Below, one piece after another: positions 43,150 to 55,355 of a DNA stretch of 64,000 nucleotides. The DNA lies in contig OX031063.1 in the NCBI GenBank assembly GCA_943736015.1, forward strand, positions 36,610,172 through 36,674,171. Direction: 5' to 3'. The notes under the pieces were generated by a model. The model saw only the letters and a program-made list of their open reading frames with translations. It made no database searches and was not told where the DNA came from. The stretch comes from Tridacna crocea. Lineage: Eukaryota > Mollusca > Bivalvia > Cardiida > Cardiidae. The position numbers were made by a program, and so were the translations under genes. Numbering within the stretch: the stretch's first letter is position 1; each line of letters starts with the position of its first letter.

Positions 43150-43703
43150 TATCATGAGGACTATTTTACATCATGATACGGTCTGTTCGTGGACAAAAGG
43201 ATTTCACTGGTCCATTAGCAAGTCATGACTTGCTTTCTATCCATCACGGAGATTTTTTAACCCCCCAAATTCGAGAACGAGGCTTATATGTATCACATAC
43301 CTGTATTGATAAGAAAAGTCCAATGAACAACTGCACAAATATTGTTGACACAAGTTGTATAGATCATTTACATAGACGAGTGCATAATTTGTGTGTGTCA
43401 CGCCTAAAACTTCACACTTAAACAGCGTATCCGGGTTGAAGCCCCCCTGTTGTAAAAGGTTTATTGCACTCAAACCTGAACTTCTAAAACTGGCAAATAA
43501 GACACTCCAGGCTTCTAAACACGTACAGTGTACATCAAAGATCGGACTGCATACTGTTTATAATCTGGGATCCGGGATTTATTTTGACCACAAATTATGG
43601 TGTATGCTTGGTCAGCACACATACTTTTTGCTATGAACACGTACTTTCTACCGACAGAAGTTTGTCATTTTGATACGGTGTTCGCAACAAGGGATAGTAT
43701 CTC

Positions 43704-43830
43704 TCTAACCTTTAAGCTACTAAGATTATCTCACTGACCTTTTGCAGATATTATAGAACTAGATCAGACTGCACAGAAGGTGTAGTGTGATCTTGGACCT
43801 ACATTGTCCAGTAAGGGGATATTTTTTCCA
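43704..43830 (+). repeat. Family 3 copy, partial
   Basis: 'taacctttaagctactaag', 'agatcagactgcacagaaggtg', 'gatcttggacctacattgtcc'. Confidence 0.7.
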
Positions 43831-43897
43831 ACAAAAAAAAAACCGTTAGGAAATAAACATTTTTTTGGGTTGTAACACTTTCGACTTGAAAGTTTTA

Positions 43898-44125
43898 TTA
43901 ACCCTTTACCAAACAATCCCTGGTTTTTACGACCCAGGGATAGAAGCCTTTTGAAAACATTGTGGGAAAAGAAGAAAATGCTGGTAACCAGCATTTTCTC
44001 CTTTTCCCACAATGTTTTCTACCCTGCTGGAAACAAAGTTCAATCTTTGAGTTACATGTATTTTGTCGTTTGCAAGTGCTTTTGATTTGGACTAGTCTAA
44101 AATTTTATCGTTTAGGAAAGGGTTA
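43898..44125 (+). mobile_element. Family 1 TTAA palindromic element, full copy
   Basis: TTAACCCTTTACCAAACAAT to CGTTTAGGAAAGGGTTAC. Hairpin perfect except one A/G change (GAAGAAAATG). Confidence 0.88.
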
Positions 44126-44296
44126 CAGTAATTTTGCAGGCTAAGGATGGGGTGGTAAACAATGGAAAGGTCCCTTGCTAAATACAATCGTGTACTGTAG
44201 ATTCTCTTCGATGACTTTATGATACGAAACGCTATCTTCAAGTGTTTATAGCACGGAGTGGATTTACACGAACAGGATTTCCGTCTTGGATAAGAT

Positions 44297-44371
44297 CAGT
44301 TTTGAAAATATTGTGGCAAAAGGAGAAACTGCTTGTAAAGAGCAATTTCACTTTTTGCAGCAATATTTTCA
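44297..44371. repeat. Diverged family 1-type hairpin
   Basis: 'ttttgaaaatattgtggcaaaaggagaaactgctt' pairs with 'gagcaatttcactttttgcagcaatattttcac'. No TTAA ends seen. Confidence 0.65.
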
Positions 44372-44507
44372 CATGCATCGATATAGTCAACTGCAATGCA
44401 ATTTTATTATCAAAGTTTTACAATGGTTGATTTCCAAGCTCTTCAGCTACAAATCTGTTGCAGGGGGAGGGGAAGGGGACAGGAAGGATGGGGGTCGTAA
44501 GGTGTAA

Positions 44508-44600
44508 TATGTTTAACGCCGTTTTAACATTGTTTCAGGTATTTCGCAGCGGCCAGAGCTCCTATCCATGCATTCCTGGGGTTTATTTCGCTACTATATT
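44508..44600 (+). repeat. Dispersed repeat with 'TTAACGCCGTTTT' head, copy 2
   Basis: 'gtttaacgccgttttaacattgtttcaggtatttcgcagcggcc ... cctatccatgcattcctgggg' aligns with 17090-17165. Confidence 0.6.
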
Positions 44601-44961
44601 GCTCAATATTCTTCCCAAGCCACTTGCTTCTTTCCCACATGACCGTTGTCAAAATAGTGACAAGAGATGAGAGAAGAATAAATCCTATGATCGGAAAGAA
44701 ATTTTTTGAGCTGGGGATTGGACATTATCTCCCACTAGATGGCATTCTACAAATACACATCCATCTAATTTGGGCATTCTGGGTACAAAACCGGTATATC
44801 AAACTAAAATAAACGTTAACGAAATAAAACGCTACCTGGTGCGATTCATACACCTTTGGTCAGCAGTTAAGAGAAATCTGGAGCTGAAATAGGCCTGACT
44901 TTTCCCGAAACGTATCTATAAAAGCCCTTTGTCCATTGCTACTCTATAGCGCGTATAACTA

Positions 44962-45111
44962 CAACTGGTAACCAGCATTTTCTCCTTTTCCAATAATGTT
45001 TTATACTCTTTTAAAATCAAATTTCATCATTTGAGTCATGTTTATTTTGTCGTCTGCAAATGCTTTCAATTCGGACAAATCTAAAATCTGGCGTTTGGAA
45101 AAGGTTTAAAC
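44962..45111 (+). mobile_element. Family 1 right half
   Basis: Begins at the hairpin tip (ACTGGTAACCAGCATTTTCTCC) and continues to 'ggcgtttggaaaaggtttaaa'. It directly abuts the next copy. Confidence 0.8.
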
Positions 45112-45349
45112 CTATACCACACCATTTGGCGTTTAAACGACCTTAGGGTGGGAGACTTTTGAAAATATTGTTTGGAAAGGAAGAAATGCTGGTTACAGGA
45201 GAAAAAACTTGTAACCAGCATTTTCATCTTTTCCCACAATGTTTTCTAACCTTTAAGGATTAAAGCCCATTATTGGAGCTATACCTAAATCGTCTGCTAC
45301 TATCGCTTTCAATTTAGGCGATACTATAATTTGTCGTTTGGTAAAGAGC
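45112..45349 (+). mobile_element. Family 1 element, diverged
   Basis: 'ctataccacaccatttgg' left, hairpin arms TGTTTGGAAAGGAAGAAATG and CATTTTCATCTTTTCCCACA around a 30-bp tip insertion, 'aatttgtcgtttggtaaagagc' right. Confidence 0.75.
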
Positions 45350-45659
45350 AATGGCTCGAAGGTGACAGTTTTTCTGATTTATGGTCGATCGTATTTTCAA
45401 CTGGCAGAAGAAATCCGGTTTAAATATTTGGCGCCAAGTGAGGTTCAACCTATAACCGTGAAATGGTACCTAGTTTGCAACAGGCAGCTTCCACTTTTAC
45501 CATAGTGTTTTCGTCTCTGACCATAACGTTTCCCACGACATCATAGATTTTTTTCTCATACACTATAACATGTATATCAGTCCAAGTTTTCTGTAGGTTT
45601 AAAGACCGTCAATATTGTAAAGGATTCGTTCAATAATACTTGTTATCGATAAACCCATA

Positions 45660-45887
45660 TTAACCCATTACCACACAATCCCTACTTTTGACGCCTCTGA
45701 GGAAGAAGCCTTTAGAAAACATTGTGAGAAAAGGAGAAAATGCTGGTAACCAGCATTTTCTCCTTTTCCCACAATGTTTTCTACCCTTCACAAAACAAAT
45801 TTTAAATTTTCAGTCACTTTATTTTGTCGTCTGCAAATGCTTTCAATTTGGACTAGTCTAAAATATTGTCGTTTGGTAATGAGTTAA
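45660..45887 (+). mobile_element. Family 1 TTAA palindromic element, full copy
   Basis: TTAACCCATTACCACACAAT to GTTTGGTAATGAGTTAA, 228 bp, near-perfect hairpin. Confidence 0.9.
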
Positions 45888-46164
45888 AGCGTCTTCACAA
45901 CTCTTGAGTCGCCTTAGCTGCTGCTGCTGTAGATCGGGATCATACTCCAAAAAATGTTGAGTCTTATTTTTTTTTTTAAATTTAATTTACTATGTCCACC
46001 TTGCATAAACACATAGCATTGAACAGTCATAAAATTGGAGTTATTTGGGTTTCATCAGTCATGAAGGAAAGTGTTCGTTGGGTTAAGTTTGTGCGGGTTA
46101 AGGGTTTATATTGTGAAGAGCTCTTTCAGTCTTCAAGCGCCCTTCACAACTGTAGTTTGCCCTT

Positions 46165-46232
46165 AATAACAGTGCAGATTACAGATCAGACCGCACAAAA
46201 CGTGGTGTCTCATCTTTGATCTACCCCGTCCT
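46165..46232 (+). repeat. Family 3 core fragment
   Basis: 'acagtgcagattacagatcagaccgcacaaaacgtggtgtctcatctttgatctacc'. Confidence 0.55.
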
Positions 46233-46809
46233 ATTTCCGAAACCGCCAAAGATAAGAGCAACCGAAAAACTGCAATTAATTGGCCTTATTATTTGACTGA
46301 GAATGCATTTTTGGTGATATTGGCGCTCGACGGGTGAAATATAATTCATAATGCATGTGTATTATTATGTATGACAGCAAGGCTTTGCTCAAGTCTTCCT
46401 GCTCGTTTCAAATTTCTTCCTTATTCTAAACTCGAATTTCCATTTTGATTTTATGTAAGGGGAAAATAAGTGCCTACAAAAATTTGTCAAAAAAGTCCCA
46501 TTATAAACCTGTTTCATCTATAAAAACCCCTCCCATTTCCCTCCTATTCTTACACTATTTAACACTGCCTTATATTTTACATTACGGGTGATTGAGCTTA
46601 GGTTAATTCTAAAAGTATTTCAGATATATCCTAGCGGCCAGTGAAACTTTCTACTAGTATGCCCTATATGAGCTTCGTTATTGACTTCGTGAAAAGCATT
46701 CAATCCAAGCATATCACTTCTTTGATCCACTTTACGAAAATTGTACGCAAAAAAAATCATCAAGTTGAGAAAAAGAAAACTGGGATACTTCGGGATTGAT
46801 ATCATCGAA

Positions 46810-49500
46810 ATTTAAGGGCTTTGATCAAACAGTCTGTTCAGAGGAAGAGCTTTGTTCATGCAGTGGTTTGGGAGGGGAGCTTTGTTCAGACAGTAGCTTC
46901 AAAAGGAAAAAAAATAGGAAAAGCAGAAAACACTGAGTTCTGTTGGTTTAAACAAAAGCTTTGTCCATACAGTGGGTTCAGAGAGGAGCTTCATTCATTA
47001 AGTTAGTTCGACAGAAGTTTTGTTCATAAAGTAGGTTCAGAGAGAAGCTTTGCTTGCTCACACAGTGGGTCATATAGGACTTCTTTCATAGAGTGGGTTC
47101 AGATATAACATTTGTTCACACATTTGATCAAGAGAGATGCTTCGTTTTTACTCTGGGTTCAGAGGGGAGGTTTGTTCATACAATTGGTTCATAGAGGAAG
47201 TTTGCTCATACAGTGGGTTCAACGAGAAGCAGGTGTACAGATCTTTTGGAGTATTCAAAGAGAAGGCTTAATCAACAAAGGTTTCAGGCTTGAGATTTGG
47301 TCATACAGTGGGTTCGTATGGGGCTTTGTACCTAAAACGATTTCAGAGAAAAAGTTTTGGTGATATTGTGGGTTCGTATAGGAGCTTACTTTGTGCAGAG
47401 GGCTCACAGCAGCGCTTTAGTCACACCACAGATTCAGGAACGACAACGAATTATACATTGGGTTCAGAGCGGAGCTTTTGTCATACAATGGGTTAAAAGT
47501 GGACCTTCGTTCCTACAAAAGATTCAGAGAAGAGCTTAGGGCATGCAGTGAGTTCAAATAGGAATATGGGTTATACCATGTGTTCAGAGAGGACCTTTTG
47601 GTCATACGGCTGGTCTAAAAAGAAACTTCCTTTGACAGAAGCGTTCAGACACAGCTCTGGCTCAAAGAGGAGTTTTGGTTACTTAGTGTCCTGAGAGAAG
47701 AGCTTTTGTCATGTAAATGGTAAAGACGGTGCATTGGTCTTTCAGTTGGTTGGTTCAGAGAGGACCTTTGGTCCTTAAATGAGTTCACAGAAAATCTTTG
47801 GTCACACAATTCTTTTAGAGAGAAGCTTGGATCATACAGTGTCTCCAGAGAGAGAGGCATTATTCATACAGAACTTAGGTAATGCAAAGGGATCATATAG
47901 GAATTTTGGTCATACAGTTCACTTAGAGAGTCGCTCAGGTCACACGGTGGAATGAGAGAAGGGCTTCGGTCTTAAAATAGACCCAGTAAAGCACGGTTCG
48001 TTCAAAAAGGAACTTACAAACGTAAGTCATACAATGGTTTCAATAGAACCTTTTACTTAGTGGGTTTAGAGGAATGCTGTATCAGACTTCAACTTTTTGT
48101 GAAATCTTTTTACCAACCTTTAAAAAGAGACCAAATTTCTGTTGGAAAAAAACAAGATGATGTAAACTGCTCAGTTGTTTCATTCAGGCGCTTTGGTCAT
48201 ATATTGGGTTGAAACAGAGCTTAGCATACAGAGATTTCATACAAAGTTTTTGGTCATACAGTTCGTTCAGAGAAGAGCTTAGTCACGAAGTTTCTTCATG
48301 GAAGAACTTTTGTCATACAGAGAGACGCTTTGGTCATACAGTGGTTTAATGGAGGAGATTTGGCTAAACAATGGGTTGATAGAGAGCTTAAGTCAGCCAT
48401 TGGGTTGATAGAGAGCTTAGCAATTTCTTAGCTTTGGTCATACTGTTGGTTCAGAGAAGAGTTTTCGTAATGCAGTTTCTTTATAGAGGAGCTTTGGTCA
48501 TGTTATCTCTTCATAAAGGTGCTTTGGTCATACGGTGTCATACGGTGTTCACATAGAGGAGCTTTGGTATTACAGTAGTCTCACAGAGGATTTTTGGTCA
48601 TAAAGTGGTTTCATAGAGGAGCTTTGGTCATACAGTGGTCTCAAAGAGGAGGTTTGGTCATACAGTGGTCTCATAGAGGAGCTTTGGTAATACAGTGGTT
48701 TCATAGAGGAGCTTTGGTCATACAGTTGTTTCATACAGGAGCTTTGCTTAGGCATTTAGTTGATAGAGAGCTTTGGCCATACAGCAATTTCATAGAGGAG
48801 CTTTGGTCATACAATGGTTTCATAGAGGATTTTTTGTCACACAGTGGTTTCATACAGGAGCTTTGGTCATACAATGGTTTCATAGAGGAGCTTTGCTTAG
48901 ACATTGGGTTGATAGAGAGCTTTGGTCATACAGCAATTTCATGGAGAACCTGTAGTCAAGCGGTTGGTTCATAGAGGATCTTTGGCCATACAGCAATTTC
49001 ATAGAGAACCTTTGGTCATTCAGTTCGTTCATAGGACCATACACTGGTTCCAAAGAGGAGCTTTGGTCATACGATGGTTCAATGTATGAGCTTCTGTCAC
49101 ACATTGGTTACATGGGGGAGCTTTGGTCTTACAGTGTGTTCATAAAGGATATTTAGCAATACAATGGGTTGATGTTGAGCTTCGGTCATACAATGGGTTC
49201 ACAGTCAAGCTATCAATGTATTCTTAATCTAGAGGGAAGTTTTGGAGATAAAATTGGAGATAGCAGCATTTGTTATGTTCATAGAAGCGTTTTGGCCTGC
49301 AGTAGGTTGATAGAGGAATTTTGCTCAAACACTGGGTTGGGAGAGGAGATTTGGTCATACAGTGGGTACATAGAGGTGTTTTGGTCATATTACAGTCTCA
49401 AACTAGAACTTTGGTCGTACATTTGGTTAATAGAAATGCTTTACTATACAGTCGGTTCAATGAGGAGCATACGACCGAGGAAGCTTCAGTGAAAAGAGGG
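46810..49500 (+). repeat. 30-bp minisatellite array, unit 1 (about 2.7 kb)
   Basis: Tandem copies of a unit close to GAGGAGCTTTGGTCATACAG plus TGGTTTCATA. Copies are highly divergent from 46.8 to 48.5 kb and cleanest at about 48.55-48.95 kb, where the period is exactly 30 bp. Because 30 is a multiple of three and the unit lacks stops, three frames stay open locally (for example a repeating WSYNGFIEEL on the plus strand and a QSSSMKPLYD-like repeat on the minus). Nothing else suggests coding: stops and 29/31-bp units break all frames along the array, and I see no start context or splice signals. Confidence 0.88.
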
Positions 49501-49593
49501 GAGCTTTTGGTTCAACATACGGTCTGTAGATGTTAACCTTGACCAAGTAAATCGGAGCTCACGGATTTCTACAGACATTATTTGGGTGCCAAA

Positions 49594-49695
49594 GGACTTG
49601 GAAACTTGTTTACAGCTGTGGTGAATCATGTTGCCCCGAGCCGACGGCGAGGTGGCGACATGATTCATCACAGCCGTGAAAAAGTTTCCAAGTCC
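49594..49695. repeat. GC-rich palindrome, copy 1
   Basis: GGACTTGGAAACTTGTTTAC pairs with the complement ending CCAAGTCC. The tip is CCCGAGCCGACGGCGAGGTGG. Repeated at 50063 and 57791. Confidence 0.82.
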
Positions 49696-50062
49696 CCTGT
49701 CACTTGACCGTACAACGAATTTATTATACCGCAAAGTTTTACCCTTTCAAAGCGCGTTAAGCGAAATTTTCCTGTTTAATAATCTCACGAATCGAGTATG
49801 CTGACGAAATAGAATTTCCCTCCTGAGTGCCCGAATTCAATGAAAACTGACGTCACTGAAAAATGAAGTCACTAAAACGTGCAGTATGGTGATCGATCGA
49901 CGCAACCATTTTGGATGTTGTGTTGCACGTATAGTGATGTTTAAGGGGCACTCAAAAGGGAAACTGGCTTTACGTGGTTTTTCCAGGGTACATGATATAT
50001 GTTCCTGGCATGTTAACCGATCAGATCACGACAGATTTCTTTGCAGTATAATAATATTCGTT

Positions 50063-50180
50063 GGCAGGGGGACTTGGAAACTTGTTAACAGTTGTAGTGA
50101 ATCATGTCGCCCCGAGCCGACGGTGAGGTGGCGAAATGATTCACTACAGCCGTGAACAAGTTTCCAAGTCCCCTACCAAC
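50063..50180. repeat. GC-rich palindrome, copy 2
   Basis: Same palindrome as at 49594, extended by GGCAGGG / CCCTACC arms. It and about 300 bp of downstream flank ('tatgctgacgaa.tagaatttccc') repeat the 49.6-49.9 kb segment with a spacing near 475 bp. Confidence 0.82.
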
Positions 50181-50657
50181 TGACTGTACAACAAATCTAT
50201 TTTACTGCAAATTTTTACCATTCCTACGTTTGTTAATCAAATTTTACATGCTTTCTGGTTTAAAAAAATAAGTATGCTGACGAAGTAGAATTTCCCTTCT
50301 GAGTGCCCTAATTCGGTGAAATCTCACGTCACTGGAAACTGACGTCACTGAAAGCTTGGTAATATATGCTTAAACGTGCAGCTTGGCGCATAATCTTATT
50401 GCCAATCTTGATCGACGCCGCCATTTTGGATTGTTGTGTTGATAGTGCAGTCATGTATACGGGCTCCCAAAAGAGAAACTACATTTACATTTGTTTTGCC
50501 AGTATACATGATACAAATGTTCGGGGCATATTATCCAATCAGATCACGAGAAATTTCTTTGCAATATACTATTTCTTTATATATACTACTCACAGTTTTA
50601 TAGGGATCATTTACATATTTCAGTATGGGTGTATATGTTGCAACAGTTTTGCAGAAA

Positions 50658-50866
50658 CTGTTTACCACAAGATAAAATTCTAGAAATGTCTAAGTTGAAA
50701 GCATTTGCTGACTAAAAACCAAATGCAACATACAAAATGCCGTCTGTCATAAGGTAGAAAACATTCTTTGAAAATGGTATCCAGGATTTTCTCCTTTTCC
50801 AAAAGTTTTTCCAAAGGCTTCTTTCTCTGTGTCTGTAACAGTTGGCAGTATGAGGTAAAGGGTTAA
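50658..50866 (-). mobile_element. Family 1 element, old copy
   Basis: 'tttaccacaagataaaattctag' left, 'gaaaatggtatccaggattttctccttttcc' with the left arm decayed, and 'ggtaaagggttaa' right. Confidence 0.72.
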
Positions 50867-51291
50867 AGATCTATTTCCACTGGTGATTTTAGTAATCAGC
50901 GTGGCAATGTAACATATTGTAAAACCATACATGATACATTCCTCGCATAGAAATATAGTGAAAATAATATGATGATCCCTAGCAAATTTTGAGTAGTATA
51001 CATTCTAAATCTAAGTAGTATTATGTAAACCTTTTTAACTATTAGTGACTTTTTGGCTGATTGTAGCAAAGTGATAGAATGTATTTCGCGCTGAGTTTTT
51101 ATTGTTTATGCTATGCTTAAATTATGATTGCCAAACGATGGAAAAGTGACTAACTCATTACGAACAAATGTCCGACTGGAGAGTGTTTGTAAATACAATG
51201 TATACTGCATCATTCTCATAAGTAGACAATAATTTGTGATCACCTACGTTTAAAAAATCTGACAATATTTCTGCAAGCTCAAAATTCTCTT

Positions 51292-51415
51292 AACTAGGTT
51301 GCTGAATGCGAATCAGAGACCTTTTTGTGGACAGTGTAGATTCAGATTAAAAGGCATAGAACATGCAGTCCGATCTTGAGTCTATACAGTCCGATAAGAA
51401 GATATTTTCAAAATA
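51292..51415 (+). repeat. Family 3 copy, decayed
   Basis: 'cttaactaggttgctgaatgcg', 'ggacagtgtagattcagatt', 'catgcagtccgatcttgagtctatacagtccgataaga'. The duplicated copy is at 58637-58755. Confidence 0.7.
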
Positions 51416-51597
51416 GCATTGTAACACCGACCTTTGCGTTTTTTACCATCTGTTTTAGGTTATGCACAGTTAGGCTAAGTTTGGTGTTGGCACGAGTAAT
51501 TTTCTACCTATGGAATGCTGGGTAGATAAAATGGACCTTTTTGATTCGTGAAACCAGCCGAAACATTGCTTTCGAGGCTGATTTTGCAATAATTAGC

Positions 51598-51715
51598 ACG
51601 AAATTAGCGGACACTGTATATCCAAGATCAGACTGCACATTCTGTGCTGTCTGATCGTGATCTACATTGTCTGCAAAAACCACTTAAGGCAGATGGAACA
51701 AAGCCCTTAACGGGT
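51598..51715 (-). repeat. Family 3 copy, decayed
   Basis: 'ggacactgtatatccaagatcagactgcacattctgtgctgtctgatcgtgatctacattgtctgc' and 'cccttaacgggtt'. Confidence 0.65.
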
Positions 51716-52260
51716 TCACAATGCATTATTTCATAATCTCGATCTCTTTACCAGAGAAATAGTTTTAAAATTGTTCATTACAGTAATATAAATATATATT
51801 GTTAGCTGTAGGTAAGGGTAGTTGTGGAAAAAGGGGAACTTGCCACTTACCACATATTTATTTTTTTTTCCTACATTTTAAAAACACACTCTTTCACTCT
51901 TCCCTGGGCTAGAGGGTCTTGTGTGGCTCGGGAACCCGGGCTCGAGCCTCACTCAAAGCATTGAACTTTTCGTGTGTGTGCTATTGAGGAATACACCTCT
52001 CAGCTCTTGCATAGTACTGGTGATACCAAGGACAAAATGAATTTCACTGTGATACGATTTATAAAGTGTTGAAAACGACGTGTTTTCAACAGCATTCAAT
52101 CAATAAATCCTCAGGAGCCAAAAACAAAACCACACGTCACAGATTGGTGAAGCATAGATATACAAATCTAGATCTACATGTATTCATGATAGTTAAATTT
52201 TAGGAAATGCGCTTACTCGGAAGTATTGATTTAATCTGAACTGCCTAGTTTCGAGAAATA
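51716..52260. other. Non-coding interval specific to duplication unit 1
   Basis: No gene. A tRNA-like or repeat-like stretch 'ggctcgggaacccgggctcgagcctcactc' lies at about 51926-51956. Absent from the corresponding place in unit 2 (near 58990-59080). Confidence 0.45.
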
Positions 52261-52476
52261 TACATATGAATAGACAGACTAATCTTTTAAACTTCCTCAA
52301 ACGACGAACGTTAAGGCTGGTCAAAATAGACAACATTTGAAGATGACACGTCTAATGTGCCCCCTAATGACTGGTTTTGTTTTAAAGGTCAGGAACATAC
52401 ATGTAGTTGGAAATAGAGAAAATATTGGTTCAGGGGTGTAAAAACTCGGGATGGTTTTGCAATGAGTTCAGGGGAA

Positions 52477-52563
52477 TATATCGTCGGTTTACTTCGAAAA
52501 CCTCGTAACTACAGCATGTGACAAGCTGTAGTTACGAGATTTTAGAAGAAAACCGACGATATA
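52477..52563. mobile_element. Palindrome family 2, copy 7
   Basis: ATATATCGTCGGTTTACTTC...GAAAACCGACGATATATA; tip CAGCATGTGACAAGCTG. Single here, but two copies at the matching place in unit 2. Confidence 0.88.
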
Positions 52564-52568
52564 TAGTT

Positions 52569-53178
52569 GTCCTCGCTGGTACCGCGTCACCTATGATACC
52601 GCGGTACTAATCCGGAAAAGTACCTAATTTGCATACCTAGCGCCACCTAAGCACTGTTTACGCTGTCAAATCGAAAGCAGAAAAGTTTTTTTGTATTGCA
52701 TCGGTTAGAAATAATAGATATATCCTCGTAAATGATAAGTTACTTGTAATTTTTTACAAATTGCAATAATGATTCTCCTCCATGTTTTGAAAATATTTAC
52801 CACCTACTCTTTTTTGAACCGATAATTCATATTTGCACAGTGAAGGTCATCTGCTGTTGCGTCATGTAGTCCTCGCCGGAAACAAAAACTACGGTACATA
52901 AAACAGTTTTTGAGAATAAGTCATAATTTGTACGATTTTCCATTGGTTACAATGGTTAACGCGATACCATAGCGGACTCCCTTCGGAGCACCTGTAGTCA
53001 ACATGGTAGCTTGACTTAGATGTCTTTGTGCGAAAACCACGACTTAAGATTTGATAGTGCACATTTCTTATCATTTTACATGCAACTGGTTATTACAGTA
53101 TTGGCAAGTAAAACATGTAAGTTCCCTCTTTCGTCGTAAATTTCTTTCGAAATTAAGTACCTCGATACCAGCGAGGAC
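52569..53178. mobile_element. 610-bp non-autonomous element with 13-bp TIRs
   Basis: Starts GTCCTCGCTGGTA and ends TACCAGCGAGGAC, exact complements. The matching position in duplication unit 2 (about 59735) lacks it: there the family 2 palindrome is followed almost directly by the 'ttttttt.gt..taactttgaatt' sequence found here at 53190. No transposase frame. No clear target duplication. Confidence 0.78.
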
Positions 53179-53269
53179 CATCCTATACATTTTTTGTCGT
53201 AACTTTGAATTGCAAATTCAAATTTGTTTATCTGTTTTCCCCACACGGAAACAATTGTTGATGAAATAA

Positions 53270-53442
53270 CCAGGTGACAAACTTACATTGGCTCAAATCG
53301 TGAAATCTATTTTATGGTAGAAAATAATGTGGGAAAAGAAAAATTGCTGATTAATAGTATTTATTCCTTTTCCCTCAATGTTTTTAAAAGCTATCGCCTG
53401 GCAGGGTCATTAAAAATCGGATATGTAAGGTAAAAGGTTTAT
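53270..53442 (-). repeat. Old family 1-like element
   Basis: 'gtagaaaataatgtgggaaaagaaaaattgctgattaat' and 'ttattccttttccctcaatg', then 'ggtaaaaggttta'. Duplicated at 59822-60002. Confidence 0.65.
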
Positions 53443-53850
53443 TTGTTATCTCCGTTTGCAGATTTTTGCTACACAGTCATTCCTACGATTGCGGACAAAG
53501 TGTTGGTATCGACTGCAGATCAAATCACAAATAAGTGCCAGCAGGTACATATATACAACTTGCAAAAACTAATCGAAAAAAAATTTAAAAAATATATATA
53601 GAGAACTGAAGAACTTTAAGAAAACAAGAGGACCATGATGGTCCTATATCGCTCACCTGAGTATATTTGTAACTTATATGGTTTATCAAGGGCAGGCTAT
53701 TAATTCTTTTCAAATAAGGCATACCCTGGGATTTGTCACAAAAATATGTTTACAGATTTTCTTCTTTGTCTTTGGCCAGTGGAGCTAAAAGCTGCTGCTT
53801 ATCATCAATTTTTCTCTTCACAGTGTCTTGTTCCCTTTTTGACTTGTAGT

Positions 53851-54035
53851 TTAGCCATTACCAGACGACAAAATTTTAGACCGTTCCAAATTGAAACAAA
53901 TTGCAGACGACATTTTAAAATGTATCTAAAATGAAAAATAAGTGATCTATATGGTAGAAAAGATTGTGAGAAAGGAGAAATTGCTTGTTACAAACAATTT
54001 CTCCTTTTTAGATGGAATTGATTTTAAAAATTTCC
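53851..54035 (-). mobile_element. Family 1 copy nested in the 1.8-kb element
   Basis: 'tagccattaccagacgacaaaattttagaccg', 'gattgtgagaaaggagaaattgcttgttacaaacaatttctcctttt'. The right end is lost. Confidence 0.75.
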
Positions 54036-54054
54036 TTCTATGATTCCATGTGAA

Positions 54055-55150
54055 ATAGTGTGCACCAAGGCACAAAGCCAAAATATGACCCCAAGGGGAT
54101 AATTTTAATTATTTTTATAAAGGGTCACTAGATGATGCTACATGCAAAATATGAATGCTCTAGCCTTTATGGTTTGTCACAAATAAATTTGTAAAAGATT
54201 TCCTTCTTTGTTTCTATGTAAAATAGGGTGCGCCCGGGCAGAGCCCAAATATGACCGCAGAGGGATAATTCTAGCAATTTTAGAAGATTATCAGATTTTG
54301 CTACATAGCAAATATGAATGCTCTAGCCATTACGGTTTGTCAGAAAAAGATTTATTAAAGGTTTCCTTCTTTGTTTCTATGTAAAATAGGGTGTGCCCGG
54401 GCAAAGCCCAAATATGACCCAAAAGGAGTAATTTTAACGATTTTGGTAAGGGGTCACCCAATAATGCTTCAAACAAAATATGAACACCCTCCGCCTTATG
54501 GTTTGTCACAAGAAGATTTTTAAAGATTGTAAAATAGGGTGCGCCCGGGCAGAGCCCAAATATGACCGCAGAAGGATAATTTCAACAATTTTGGTAGAAG
54601 ATCATCAGTTAATGCTACACACTAAATAGGAATGTTCTAGCCATTATGATTTGTAACCAGAAGAAGTTTTAAAGATTTCCTTCTAAATTTCTATGTAAAA
54701 TAGGGTGCGCCCGGGCAAAGCCCAAATATGACCCCATGGGAATGATTTTAACAATTTTGGTAAGGGGTCACCCAATGATGTTTCAAACAAAATATGAATG
54801 CTCCCAACCTTATGTTTTGTCACAAGAAGATTTTTAAAGATTTTAAAATAGGGTGCGCCCGGGCAGAGCCCAAATATGACAGCAGAGGAATAATTTTAAC
54901 AAATTTGGTAGAGGATCATCAGATAATGCTACATACCAAATATGAATGCTCTAGCCATTATGGTTTGTCAGAAGAAGATTTTTTAAAACTTTCCTTCTTT
55001 GTTTCTATGTAAAATAGGGTGCGCCCGGGCAAAGCCCAAATATGACCCCAGGGGAATAATTTTAACAATTTTGGTAAAGGGTCACCCAATGATGCTTCAT
55101 ACAAAATATGAACGCTCCCGGCCTTATGGTTTGTCACAAGAAGATTTTTA
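54055..55150 (+). repeat. Higher-order tandem repeat (about 312-bp dimer)
   Basis: 'gcgcccgggcagagcccaaa' occurs at about 54231, 54541 and 54856; the sister form 'gcccgggcaaagcccaaa' occurs at about 54394, 54709 and 55021. The two forms alternate, with spacings near 150-165 bp, so a two-monomer unit has been amplified at least three times. Confidence 0.85.
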
Positions 55151-55317
55151 AAGATTTTTTCCATTTTCATTTTTTTTTCCATGGCAACCAGAGTTTTTGT
55201 TGGAATTAAATTCTTTTAACAATTTTTGTAGAGCTTCACCCAAGGAACATTCCTGCCAAGTTTTATCAAGATTGGCCTTCTGGTTTTGGAGGAGAAGATT
55301 TTTAAAGAAATTGTTAA

Positions 55318-55355
55318 CGGACGGACGGACAGATGGACGGACGGACGGACGGACG
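55318..55355. repeat. (ACGG)n microsatellite
   Basis: About nine ACGG units with one ATGG. Confidence 0.92.

Noticed and set aside
28028-45887. Many short frames reading KGENAGNQHFLLFPQCF or EKEKMLVTSIFSFSHNVF
   Set aside because: These are translations of the family 1 hairpin in its different frames and recur with every copy; they are not genes.
48594-48974. Repetitive open frame with WSYNGFIEEL-like units
   Set aside because: Frame openness follows from a stop-free 30-bp unit; both strands are open and surrounding units break the frame.
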